DNA of 64,000 bases from Hydractinia symbiolongicarpus (lineage: Eukaryota > Cnidaria > Hydrozoa > Anthoathecata > Hydractiniidae), in assembly GCF_029227915.1 (NCBI RefSeq), contig NC_079886.1, positions 3,906,001 through 3,970,000 on the forward strand, in the 5' to 3' direction. Shown one piece after another: positions 48,658-61,593 of the stretch. A model generated the notes under the pieces. It ran no database searches and was not told the DNA's origin. It worked only from the letters and a program-made list of their open reading frames with translations. The stretch's first letter is position 1. Every line of letters begins with the position of its first letter. The position numbers were made by a program, and so were the translations under genes.

Positions 48658-51600
48658 AATCGTTTCACTGTTAAAAACGATACAACCTAGTAAAATCAGA
48701 AAAAATATCGATAAATACATGTTGGTACGAATATGTGACGCAACCGTTGTAACTGAGGCGGACTCATACCGTTAGAAAGTCAATGAAATGTAGTGTTTGA
48801 AACTATCTCAATTTCTTCAGCGTGCGATAACGGCTAGGATTGGTCCCACAGTAAGAAATGACTTATTTATTTAAGTTTTTAAATAAAGCGCTACCACAGC
48901 GTCCAGTGTAATCGCTGAATTCCAACAATCATGTCAAATTAAAAAGAATGTTATTTCTAGGAGTTCAAATGTGTCATTTATTACATTTATATATTCAGAT
49001 TCCAAAATCAGTTCAATTAAGTCCCACAGTCAATCGTTTCACTGTTAAAAGCGATTCAACCTAGTGAAATCAGAAAAGTATCGCTAAATACATGTTGGTA
49101 CGAATATGTGACACAACCGTTGTAACAGAAACGGACTGCTACCGTTTGAAAGTCAATGAAATGTAGTTTTTGAAACTGTTTCAATTTCTTCAGCGTGCGA
49201 TAATGGCTAAGATTTGTCTCACAGTAAAAAATGACTTATATATCTACATTTTTAAATGGAGAGCTACCACAGCGCCCAGTGTAATCGCTGAGTTCCGTCA
49301 ATCATGCCAATTTAAGAAGACTTTTATTGCATGGAGTCTACATGTCTCAATTATCACATTTATAAAGTTAAAGTCCAAAATCAATTCAATTAAGTCCCAC
49401 AGTCAATCGTTTCACTGTTAAGAGCGATGCAACCTAGTAATATCAGAAAAATATCGCTAAATACATGTTGGTACGAAAATGTGATCCAACTGTTGTAACT
49501 CAAACGGGCTGACATCGTAAGAAAGTCAATGAAATGTAGTTTTTGAAACTGTCTCTATTTCTTAAACGCGCGCTAGCGGCTAGGATTGCTTCCTCAGTAA
49601 AGAATGACTTATTTATCTAAATTTGTAAATAAAGCGCTACCACAGCGCCCAGTGTAATCGCTGAGTTCCAGCAATCATGCCAAGTTCAGAATAATGTTAT
49701 ACCTTGGAGTCCAATTGTCTCAATTATTGCATTTATAAAGTTAAAGTCCAAAATCAGTTCAATTAAGTGCCACTGTCAATCGTTTCACTGTTAAAAGCGA
49801 TACAACCTAGTAATATCAGAAAAATATCGCTGAACACATGTTGGTACGAATATGTGACGCAACCGTTGTAACAGAAACGGACTGATACCGTTAGAAAGTC
49901 AATGAAATGTAGGTTTTGAAACTGTCTCAATTTCTTCAGCGTGCAATAACGGGTAGGATTGGTTCCACAGTAAAAAATGACTTATATATCTACATTTTTA
50001 AGTGAAGCGCTACCACAGCGCCCAGTGTAATCGCTGAGTAACGGCAATCATGCCAATATAAGAAGAATGTTATTGCATGGAGTCCAATTGTCTCAATTAT
50101 CACATTTATAAAGTTAAAGTCCAAAATCAGTTCAATTAAGTTCCATACTCAGTCGTTTCACTGTTAAAATCGATGCAACCTAGTAATATCAGAAAAATAT
50201 CGCTAAATACATGTTGGTACGAATATGTGACGCAACCGTTGTAACAGAAACGGACTGATACCGTTAGAAAGTCAATGAAATGTTGTGTTTGAAACTGTCT
50301 CAATTTCTTCAGCGTGCGATAACGGCTAGGATTGGTCCCACAGTAAGAAATGACTTATTTATTTAAGTTTTTAAATAAAGCGCTACCACAGCATCCAGTG
50401 TAATCGGTGAATTCCAACAATCATGTCAAATTAAAAAGAATGTTATTTCTAGGAGTTCAAATGTGTCATTTATTACATTTATAAGGTCAGATTCCAAAAT
50501 CAGTTCAATTAAGTCCCACAGTCAATCGTTTCACTGTTAAAAGCGATTCAACCTAGTAAAATCAGAAAAATATCGCTAAATACATGTTGGTACGAATATG
50601 TGACGCAACCGTTGTAACAGAAACTGACTGATACCGTTTGAAAGTCAATGAAATGTAGTTTTTGAAACTGTCTCAATTTCTTCAGCGTGCGATAATGGCT
50701 AAGATTTGTCTCACAGTAAAAAATGACTTATATATCTACATTTTTAAATGAAGCGCTTCCACAGCGCCCAGTGTAATCGCTGAGTTCCGTCAATCACGCC
50801 AATTTAAGAAGACTTTTATTGCATGGAGTCCACATGTCTCAATTATCACATTTACCAATTTAAAGTCCAAAATCAGTTCAATTAAGTTCCATACTCAATC
50901 GTTTCACTGTTAAAAGCGATGCAACCTAGTAATATCAGAAAAATATTGCTAAATACATGTTGGTACGAAAATGTGATCCAACTGTTGTAACTCAAACGGG
51001 CTGACATCGTAAGAAAGTCAATGAAATGTAGTTTTTGAAACTGTCTCTATTTCTTAAACGCGCGCTAGCGGCTAGGATTGTTTCCTCAGTAAAGAATGAC
51101 TTATTTATCTAAATTTGTAAATAAAGCGCTACCACAGCGCCCAGTGTAATCGCTGAGTTCTAGCAATCATGCCAAGTTCACAATAATGTTATACCTTGGA
51201 GTCCAATTGTCTCAATTATTGCATTTATAAATTAAAGTCCAAAATCAGTTCAATTAAGTGCCACTGTCAATCGTTTCACTGTTAAAAGCGATACAACCTA
51301 GTAATATCAGAAAAATATCGCTGAACACATGTTGGTACGAATATGTGACGCAACCGTTGTAACAGAAACGGACTGTTACCGTTAGAAAGTCAATGAAATG
51401 TATTTTTAAAACTGTCTCAATTTCTTCAGCGTGCGATAACGGCTAGGATTGGTCCCACAGTAAAAAATGACTTATATATCTACATTTTTAAATGAAGCGC
51501 TACCACAGCGCCCAGTGTAATCGCTGAGTACCGGCAATCATGCCAAGTTCAGAATAATGTTACACCTTGGAGTCCAATTGTCTCAATTATCACATTTATA

Positions 51601-53506
51601 AAGTTAAAGTTAAAAATTAGTTCAATTAAGTCCCACAATCAATCGTTTCACTGTTAAAAGCGATACAACCTAGTAAAATCAGAAAAAATATCGATAAATA
51701 CATGTTGGTACGAATATGTGACGCAACCGTTGTAACTGAAGCGGACTCATACCGTTAGAAAGTCAATGAAATGTAGTTTCTGAAACTGTCTGTATTTCTT
51801 CAGCGTGCGGTAACGGCTAGGATTGGTCCCACCGTAAGAAATGACTCATTTATTTAAGTTTTTTAATAAAGCTCTACCACAGCGTCCTGTGTAATCGGTG
51901 AATTCCAACAATCGTGTCAAATTAAAAAGAATGTTATTTCTAGGAGTCCAATTGTCTCATTTATTACATTTATAAGGTTAGATTTCAAAATCAGTTCAAT
52001 TAAGTCCCACAGTCAATCGTTTCACTGTTAAAAGTGATTCAACCTAGTAATATCAGAAAAATCTCGCTAAATACATGTTGGTACGAAAATGTGACACAAC
52101 CGTTGTAACTGAAACGGACTGATACCGTTAGAAAGTCAATGAAATGGAGTTTTTGAAACTGTCTCAATTTCCACGGCGTGCGATAGCGGCTAGGATTGGT
52201 CCCACAGTAAAAAATGACTTATATATCTACATTTTTAAATGAAGCGCTACAACAGTGCCCAGTTTAATCGCTGAGTTCCGGCAATCATCCCAATTTAAAA
52301 AGAATGTTATTTCATGGAGTCCAATTGTCTCAATTATCACACTTATAAAGTTAAAGTCCAAAATCAGTTCAATTAAGCCCCACAGTCATTTGTTTCACTG
52401 TTAAAAGCGATACAACCTAGTAATATCAGAAAAATATCGCTAAACACATGTTAGTACGAATATGTGACGCAACCGTTGTTACAGAAACGGACTGATACCG
52501 TTAGAAAGTCAATGAAATGTAGTTTTTGAAACTGTCTCAATTTCTTTAGCGTGCGATAACGGCTAGGATTGGTGCCACAGTAAAAAATGACTTTTATATC
52601 TACATTTTTAAAAGAAGCGCTACCACAGCGCCCAGTGTAATCTCTGAGTTCCGTCAATCATGCCAATTTAAGAAGAATGTTATTGCATGGAGTCCAATTG
52701 TCTCAATTATCACATTTATAAAGTTAAAGTCCTAAATCAGTTCAAGTAAGTCCCACAGTCAATCGTTTCACTGTTAAAAGCGATGCAACCTAGTAATATC
52801 AGAAAAATATCGCTAAATACATGTTGGTACGAATATATAATGCAACCGTTGTAACAGTAACGGGCTGATACCGTTTGAAAGTCAATGAAATATAGTTTTT
52901 GAAACTGTCTCAATTTCTTCAGCGTGCGATAACGGCTAGGATTGGTCCCACAGTAAAAAATGAGTTATATATCTACATTTTTAAATGAAGCGCTACCACA
53001 GCGCCCAGTGTAACCTCTGAGTTCCGTCAATCATGACAATTTAAGAAGAATGTTATTTCATGGAGTCCAATTGTCTCATTCATCACATTTGTAAGGTCAC
53101 AGTCCAAAATCAGTTCAATTAAGTCTCACAGTCAATCGTTTCACTGTTAAAAGCGATGCAACCTAGTAATATCCGAAAGATATCGCTAAATACATGTTGG
53201 TACGAATATGTGACGCAACTGTTTCAACTGAAACGGACTGATGCCGTTAGAAAGTCAATGAAATGTAGTTTTTGAAACTGTCTCTATTTCTTCAGCGTGC
53301 GATAACGGCTAGGATTGGTCCTACAGTAAAAATTGTCTTATATATATTCATTTTTAAATAAAGCGCTACCACAGCGCCCAGTGTAATCGCTGAGCACCGG
53401 CAATCATGATACTTTAAGAAGAATGTTATTTCATGGAGTCCAATTGTCTCAATTATCACATTAATAAAGTTAAAGTCCAAAATCAGTTCAATTAAGTCCC
53501 ACAGTC
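48658..53506 (+). repeat. Mixed, more diverged satellite stretch
   Basis: Monomers starting at 48658, 49032, 49405, 49778, 50151, 50524, 50897, 51269, 51641, 52015, 52388, 52761 and 53134 alternate among several families. They have scattered one-base length changes (units of 372 and 374 bp) and private variants such as TTTCCACGGCGTGCG near 52170. No clean multi-monomer period is visible by eye. Confidence 0.65.
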
Positions 53507-56500
53507 AATCGTTTCACTGTTAAAAGTGATTCAACCTAGCAATATCAGAAAAATATCGCTAAATACATGTTGGTACGAAAATGTTACCCAAGCGTTGTAA
53601 CTAAAACGGACTGATACCGTTAGAAAGTCAATGAAATGTAGTTTTCGAAAATGTCTCAACTTCTTCGGCGTGCGATAGCGGATAAGATTGGTCCCACAGT
53701 AAAAAATGAATTATATATCTACATTTTTAAATGAAGCGCTACCACAGCGCCTAGTTTAACTGCTGAGTTCCGGCAATCATGCCAATTTAAGAAGAATGTT
53801 ATTTCATGGAGTCCAATTGTCTCATTCATCACATTTGTAAGGTCACAGTCCAAAATCAGTTCAATTAAGTCCCACAGTCAATCGTTTCACTGTTAAAAGC
53901 GATACAACCTAGTAATATCAGAAAAATATCGCTAAACACATGTTGGTACGAATATGTGACGCAACCGTTGTAACAGAAACGGACTGATACCGTTAGAAAG
54001 TCAATGAAATGTAGTTTTTGAAACTGTCTCAATTTCTTTAGCGTGCAATAACGGCTAAGATAGGTCCCACAGTAAAAAATGACTTATATATCTACAATTT
54101 TAAATGAAGCGCTACCACAGCGCACAGTGTAATCGCTGAGTTCCGTCAATCATGCCAATTTAGGAAGAATTTTATTGCATGGAGTCCAATTGTCTCTATT
54201 ATCACATTTATAAAGTTGAAGTCCAAAATCAGTTCAAGTAAGTCCCACAGTCAATCGTTTCACTGTTAAAAGTGATTCAACCTAGTAATATCAGAAAAAT
54301 ATCGCTAAATACATGTTGGTACGAAAATGTTACCCAAGCGTTGTAACTAAAACGGACTGATACCGTTAGAAAGTCAATGAAATGTAGTTTTCGAAAATGT
54401 CTCAACTTCTTCGGCGTGCGATAGCGGATAGGATTGGTCCCACAGTAAAAAATGAATTATATATCTACATTTTTAAATGAAGCGCTACCACAGCGCCTAG
54501 TTTAACTGCTGAGTTCCGGCAATCATGCCAATTTAAGAAGAATGTTATTTCATGGAGTCCAATTGTCTCATTCATCACATTTGTAAGGTCACAGTCCAAA
54601 ATCAGTTCAATTAAGTCCCACAGTCAATCGTTTCACTGTTAAAAGCGATACAACCTAGTAATATCAGAAAAATATCGCTAAACACATGTTGGTACGAATA
54701 TGTGACGCAACCGTTGTAACAGAAACGGACTGATACCGTTAGAAAGTCAATGAAATGTAGTTTTTGAAACTGTCTCAATTTCTTTAGCGTGCAATAACGG
54801 CTAAGATAGGTCCCACAGTAAAAAATGACTTATATATCTACAATTTTAAATGAAGCGCTACCACAGCGCACAGTGTAATCGCTGAGTTCCGTCAATCATG
54901 CCAATTTAGGAAGAATTTTATTGCATGGAGTCCAATTGTCTCTATTATCACATTTATAAAGTTGAAGTCCAAAATCAGTTCAAGTAAGTCCCACAGTCAA
55001 TCGTTTCACTGTTAAAAGCGATGCAACCTAGTAATATCAGAAAAATATCACTAAATATATGTTGGTACGAATATGTGACGCAACCGTTATAACAGAAACG
55101 GACTGATACCGTTAGAAAGTCAATGAAATGTAGTTTTTGAAAATGTCTCAACTTCTTCGGCGTGCGATAGCGGCTAGGATTGGTCCCACAGTAAAAAATG
55201 AATTATATATCTACATTTTTAAATGAAGCGCTACCACAGCGCCTAGTTTAACTGCTGAGTTCCGGCAATCATGCCAATTTAAGAAGAATGTTATTTCATG
55301 GAGTCCAATTGTCTCATTCATCACATTTGTAAGGTCACAGTCCAAAATCAGTTCAATTAAGTCCCACAGTCAATCGTTTCACTGTTAAAAGCGATACAAC
55401 CTAGTAATATCAGAAAAATGTCGCTAAACACATGTTGGTACGAATATGTGACGCAACCGTTGTAACAGAAACGGACTGATACCGTTAGAAAGTCAATGAA
55501 ATGTAGTTTTTGAAACTGTCTCAATTTCTTTAGCGTGCAATAACGGCTACGATAGGTCCCACAGTAAAAAATGACTTATATATCTACATTTTTAAATGAA
55601 GCGCTACCACAGCGCACAGTGTAATCGCTGAGTTTCGTCAATCATGCCAATTTAGGAAGAATTTTATTGCATGGAGTCCAATTGTCTCTATTATCACATT
55701 TATAAAGTTGAAGTCCAAAATCAGTTCAAGTAAGTCCCACAGTCAATCGTTTCACTGTTAAAAGCGATGCAACCTAGTAATATCAGAAAAATATCACTAA
55801 ATACATGTTGGTACGAATATGTGACGCAACCGTTGTAACAGAAACGGACTGATACCGTTAGAAAGTCAATGAAATGTAGTTTTTGAAACTGTCTCAATTT
55901 CTTTAGCGTGCAATAACGGCTAAGTTAGGTCCCACAGTAAAAAATGACTTATATATCTACATTTTTAAATGAAGCGCTACCACAGCGCACAGTGTAATCG
56001 CTGAGTTTCGTCAATCATGCCAATTTAGGAAGAATTTTATTGCATGGAGTCCAATTGTCTCTATTATCACATTTATAAAGTTGAAGTCCAAAATCAGTTC
56101 AAGTAAGTCCCACAGTCAATCGTTTCACTGTTAAAAGCGATGCAACCTAGTAATATCAGAAAAATATCACTAAATACATGTTGGTACGAATATGTGACGC
56201 AACCGTTATAACAGAAACGGACTGATACCGTTAGAAAGTCAATGAAATGTAGTCTTTGAAACTGTCTTAATTTCTTTAGCGTGCGATAACGGCTAGGATT
56301 GTTCCCACAGTAAAAAATGAGTTATTATCTACATTTTTAAATGAAGCGCTACCACAGCGCCCAGTGTAACCTCTGAGTTCCGTCAATCATGACAATTTAA
56401 GAAGAATGTTATTTCATGGAGTCCAATTGTCTCATTCATCACATTTGTAAGGTCACAGTCCAAAATCAGTTCAATTAAGTCTCACAGTCAATCGTTTCAC

Positions 56501-57235
56501 TGTTAAAAGCGATGCAACCAAGTAATATCCGAAAGATATCGCTAAATACATGTTGGTACGAATATGTGACGCAACTGTTTCAACTGAAACGGACTGATGC
56601 CGTTAGAAAGTCAATGAAATGTAGTTTTTGAAACTGTCTCTATTTCTTCAGCGTGCGATAACGGCTAGGATTGGTCCTACAGTAAAAATTGTCTTATATA
56701 TATTCATTTTTAAATAAAGCGCCACCACAGCGCCCAGTGTAATCGCTGAGCACCGGCAATCATGATACTTTAAGAAGAATGTTATTTCATGGAGTCCAAT
56801 TGTCTCAATTATCACATTAATAAAGTTAAAGTCCAAAATCAGTTCAATTAAGTCCCACAGTCAATCGTTTCACTGTTAAAAGTGATTCAACCTAGTAATA
56901 TCAGAAAAATATCGCTAAATACATGTTGGTACGAAAATGTTACCCAAGCGTTGTAACTAAAACGGACTGATACCGTTAGAAAGTCAATGAAATGTAGTTT
57001 TCGAAAATGTCTCAACTTCTTCGGCGTGCGATAGCGGCTAGGATTGGTCCCACAGTAAAAAATGAATTATATATCTACATTTTTAAATGAAGCGCTACCA
57101 CAGCGCCTAGTTTAACTGCTGAGTTCCGGCAATCATGCCAATTTAAGAAGAATGTTATTTCATGGAGTCCAATTGTCTCATTCATCACATTTGTAAGGTC
57201 ACAGTCCAAAATCAGTTCAATTAAGTCCCACAGTC
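52950..57235 (+). repeat. Nine-monomer duplication (offset 3356 bp) with nested dimers
   Basis: 52950-53870 matches 56306-57226 at 3356 bp, one base short of 9 x 373 because the unit starting at 56118 lacks one base (GAGTTATTATC). Between the copies, the monomer pair at 53507 and 53880 is repeated at 54253 and 54626 (offset 746 bp). Markers are GTTACCCAAGCG, TTTTCGAAAATGTCTCAAC and GCGCCTAGTTTAAC. A 62-codon minus-strand frame (53292 and 56648) is carried along and is not considered real. Confidence 0.8.
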
Positions 57236-60200
57236 AATCGTTTCACTGTTAAAAGCGATACAACCTAGTAATATCAGAAAAATATCGCTAAACACATGTT
57301 GGTACGAATATGTGACGCAACCGTTGTAACAGAAACGGACTGATACCGTTAGAAAGTCAATGAAATGTAGTTTTTGAAACTGTCTCAATTTCTTTAGCGT
57401 GCAATAACGGCTAAGATAGGTCCTACAGTAAAAATTGTCTTATATATCTACATTTTTAAATGAAGCGCTACCACAGCGCACAGTGTAATCGCTGAGTTCC
57501 GTCAATCATTCCAATTTAGGAAGAATTTTATTGCATGGAGTCCAATTGTCTCTATTATCACATTTATAAAGTTGAAGTCCAAAATCAGTTCAAGTAAGTC
57601 CCACAGTCAATCGTTTCACTGTTAAAAGCGATGTAACCTAGTAATATCAGAAAAATATCACTAAATATATGTTGGTACGAATATGTGACGCAACCGTTAT
57701 AACAGAAACGGACTGATACCGTTAGAAAGTCAATGAAATGTAGTTTTCGAAAATGTCTCAACTTCTTCGGCGTGCGATAGCGGCTAGGATTGGTCCCACA
57801 GTAAAAAATGAATTATATATCTACATTTTTAAATGAAGCGCTACCACAGCGCCTAGTTTAACTGCTGAGTTCCGGCAATCATGCCAATTTAAGAAGAATG
57901 TTATTTCATGGAGTCCAATTGTCTCATTCATCACATTTGTAAGGTCACAGTCCAAAATCAGTTCAATTAAGTCCCACAGTCAAACGTTTCACTGTTAAAA
58001 GCGATACCACCTAGTAATATCAGAAAAATGTCGCTAAACACATGTTGGTACGAATATGTGACGCAACCGTTGTAACAGAAACGGACTGATACCGTTAGAA
58101 AGTCAATGAAATGTAGTTTTTGAAACTGTCTCAATTTCTTTAGCGTGCAATAACGGCTACGATAGGTCCCACAGTAAAAAATGACTTATATATCTACATT
58201 TTTAAATGAAGCGCTACCACAGCGCACAGTGTAATCGCTCAGTTTCGTCAATCATGCCAATTTAGGAAGAATTTTATTGCATGGAGTCCAATTGTCTCTA
58301 TTATCACATTTATAAAGTTGAAGTCCAAAATCAGTTCAAGTAAGTCCCACAGTCAATCGTTTCACTGTTAAAAGCGATGCAACCTAGTAATATCAGAAAA
58401 ATATCACTAAATACATGTTGGTACGAATATGTGACGCAACCGTTATAACAGAAACGGACTGATACCGTTAGAAAGTCAATGAAATGTAGTCTTTGAAACT
58501 GTCTTAATTTCTTTAGCGTGCGATAACGGCTAGGATTGGTCCCACAGTAAAAAATGACTTATATATCTACATTTTTAAATGAAGCGCTACCACAGCGCCC
58601 AGTGTAATCGCTGAGTTCCGTCAATCATGCCAATTTAAGAAGAATGTTATTGCATGGAGTCCAATTGTCTCAATTATCACATTTATAAAGTTTAAGTCCC
58701 AAATCAGTTCATGTAAGTGCCACAGTCAATTGTTTCACTGATAAAAGCGATGCAACCTAGTAATATCAGAAAAATATCGCTAAATACATGTTGGTACGAA
58801 AATGTTACCCAAGCGTTGTAACTAAAACGGACTGATACCGTTAGAAAGTCAATGAAATGTAGTTTTCGAAAATGTCTCAACTTCTTCGGCGTGCGATAGC
58901 GGCTAGGATTGGTCCCACAGTAAAAAATGAATTATATATCTACATTTTTAAATGAAGCGCTACCACAGCGCCTAGTTTAACTGCTGAGTTCCGGCAATCA
59001 TGCCAATTTAAGAAGAATGTTATTTCATGGAGTCCAATTGTCTCATTCATCACATTTGTAAGGTCACAGTCCAAAATCAGTTCAATTAAGTCCCACAGTC
59101 AATCGTTTCACTGTTAAAAGCGATACAACCTAGTAATATCAGAAAAATATCGCTAAACACATGTTGGTACGAATATGTGACGCAACCGTTGTAACAGAAA
59201 CGGGCTGATACCGTTAGAAAGTCAATGAAATGTAGTTTTGAAACTGTCTCAATTTCTTTAGCGTGCAATAACGGCTAAGATAGGTCCCACAGTAAAAAAT
59301 GACTTATATATCTACATTTTTAAATGAAGCGCTACCACAGCGCACAGTGTAATCGCTGAGTTCCGTCAATCATTCCAATTTAGGAAGAATTTTATTGCAT
59401 GGAGTCCAATTGTCTCTATTATCACATTTATAAAGTTGAAGTCCAAAATCAGTTCAAGTAAGTCCCACAGTCAATCGTTTCACTGTTAAAAGCGATGCAA
59501 CCTAGTAATATCAGAAAAATATCACTAAATATATGTTGGTACGAATATGTGACGCAACCGTTATAACAGAAACGGACTGATACCGTTAGAAAGTCAATGA
59601 AATGTAGTTTTCGAAAATGTCTCAACTTCTTCGGCGTGCGATAGCGGCTAGGATTGGTCCCACAGTAAAAAATGAATTATATATCTACATTTTTAAATGA
59701 AGCGCTACCACAGCGCCTAGTTTAACTGCTGAGTTCCGGCAATCATGCCAATTTAAGAAGAATGTTATTTCATGGAGTCCAATTGTCTCATTCATCACAT
59801 TTGTAAGGTCACAGTCCAAAATCAGTTCAATTAAGTCCCACAGTCAATCGTTTCACTGTTAAAAGCGATACCACCTAGTAATATCAGAAAAATGTCGCTA
59901 AACACATGTTGGTACGAATATGTGACGCAACCGTTGTAACAGAAACGGACTGATACCGTTAGAAAGTCAATGAAATGTAGTTTTTGAAACTGTCTCAATT
60001 TCTTTAGCGTGCAATAACGGCTACGATAGGTCCCACAGTAAAAAATGACTTATATATCTACATTTTTAAATGAAGCGCTACCACAGCGCACAGTGTAATC
60101 GCTGAGTTTCGTCAATCATGCCAATTTAGGAAGAATTTTATTGCATGGAGTCTAATTGTCTCTATTATCACATTTATAAAGTTGAAGTCCAAAATCAGTT

Positions 60201-60591
60201 CAAGTAAGTCCCACAGTCAATCGTTTCACTGTTAAAAGCGATGCAACCTAGTAATATCAGAAAAATATCACTAAATACATGTTGGTACGAATATGTGACG
60301 CAACCGTTGTAACAGAAACGGACTGATACCGTTAGAAAGTCAATGAAATGTAGTTTTTGAAACTGTCTCAATTTCTTTAGCGTGCAATAACGGCTAAGAT
60401 AGGTCCCACAGTAAAAAATGACTTATATATCTACATTTTTAAATGAAGCGCTACCACAGCGCACAGTGTAATCGCTGAGTTTCGTCAATCATGCCAATTT
60501 AGGAAGAATTTTATTGCATGGAGTCCTATTGTCTCTATTATCACATTTATAAAGTTGAACTCCAAAATCAGTTCAAGTAAGTCCCACAGTC
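56863..60591 (+). repeat. Five-monomer (1865-bp) repeat, two copies
   Basis: Units 56863-58727 and 58728-60591 share, in the same order, GTTACCCAAGCG, GCGCCTAGTTTAAC, GATACCACCTAG, AAAATGTCGCTAAAC, CTACGATAGG and CACTAAATA. The spacing is 1864-1865 bp because of one 372-bp unit at 59101. A partial third relative starts at 60965, where GTGACCCAAGCG replaces GTTACCC. Confidence 0.8.
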
Positions 60592-61593
60592 AATCGTTTC
60601 ACTGTTAAAAGCGATGCAACCTAGTAATATCAGAAAAATATCACTAAATACATGTTGGTACGAATATGTGACGCAACCGTTATAACAGAAACGGACTGAT
60701 ACCGTTAGAAAGTCAATGAAATGTAGTCTTTGAAACTGTCTTAATTTCTTTAGCGTGCGATAACGGCTAGGATTGCTCCCACAGTAAAAAATGACTTATA
60801 TATCTACATTTTTAAATGAAGCGCTACCACAGCGCCCAGTGTAATCGCTGAGTTCCGTCAATCATGCCAATTTAAGAAGAATGTTATTGCATGGAGTCCA
60901 ATTGTCTCAATTATCACATTTATAAAGTTTAAGTCCCAAATCAGTTCATGTAAGTGCCACAGTCAATTGTTTCACTGATAAAAGCGATGCAACCTAGTAA
61001 TATCAGAAAAATATCGCTAAATACATGTTGGTACGAAAATGTGACCCAAGCGTTGTAACTAAAACGGACTGATACCGTTAGAAAGTCAATGAAATGTAGT
61101 TTTCGAAAATCTTTCAACTTTTTCGGCGTGCGATAGCGGCTAGGATTGGTCCCACAGTAAAAAATGAATTATATATCTACATTTTTAAATGAAGCGCTAC
61201 CACAGCGCCTAGTTTAACCGCTGAGTTCCGGCAATCATGCCAATTTAAGAAGAATGTTATTTCATGGAGTCCAATTGTCTCATTCATCACATTTGTAAGG
61301 TCACAGTCCAAAATCAGTTCAATTAAGTCCCACAGTCAATCGTTTCACTGTTAAAAGCGATACAACCTAGTAATATCAGAAAAATATCGCTAAACACATG
61401 TTGGTACGAATATGTGACGCAACCGTTGTAACAGAAACGGACTGATACCGTTAGAAAGTCAATGAAATGTAGTTTTTGAAACTGTCTCTATTTCTTAAGT
61501 GCGCGTTAACGGCTAGGATTGTTCCCACAGTAAAAAATGACTTATTATTTCAAATTTTTAAATAAAGGGCTACAACAGCGTCCAGTGTAATCG

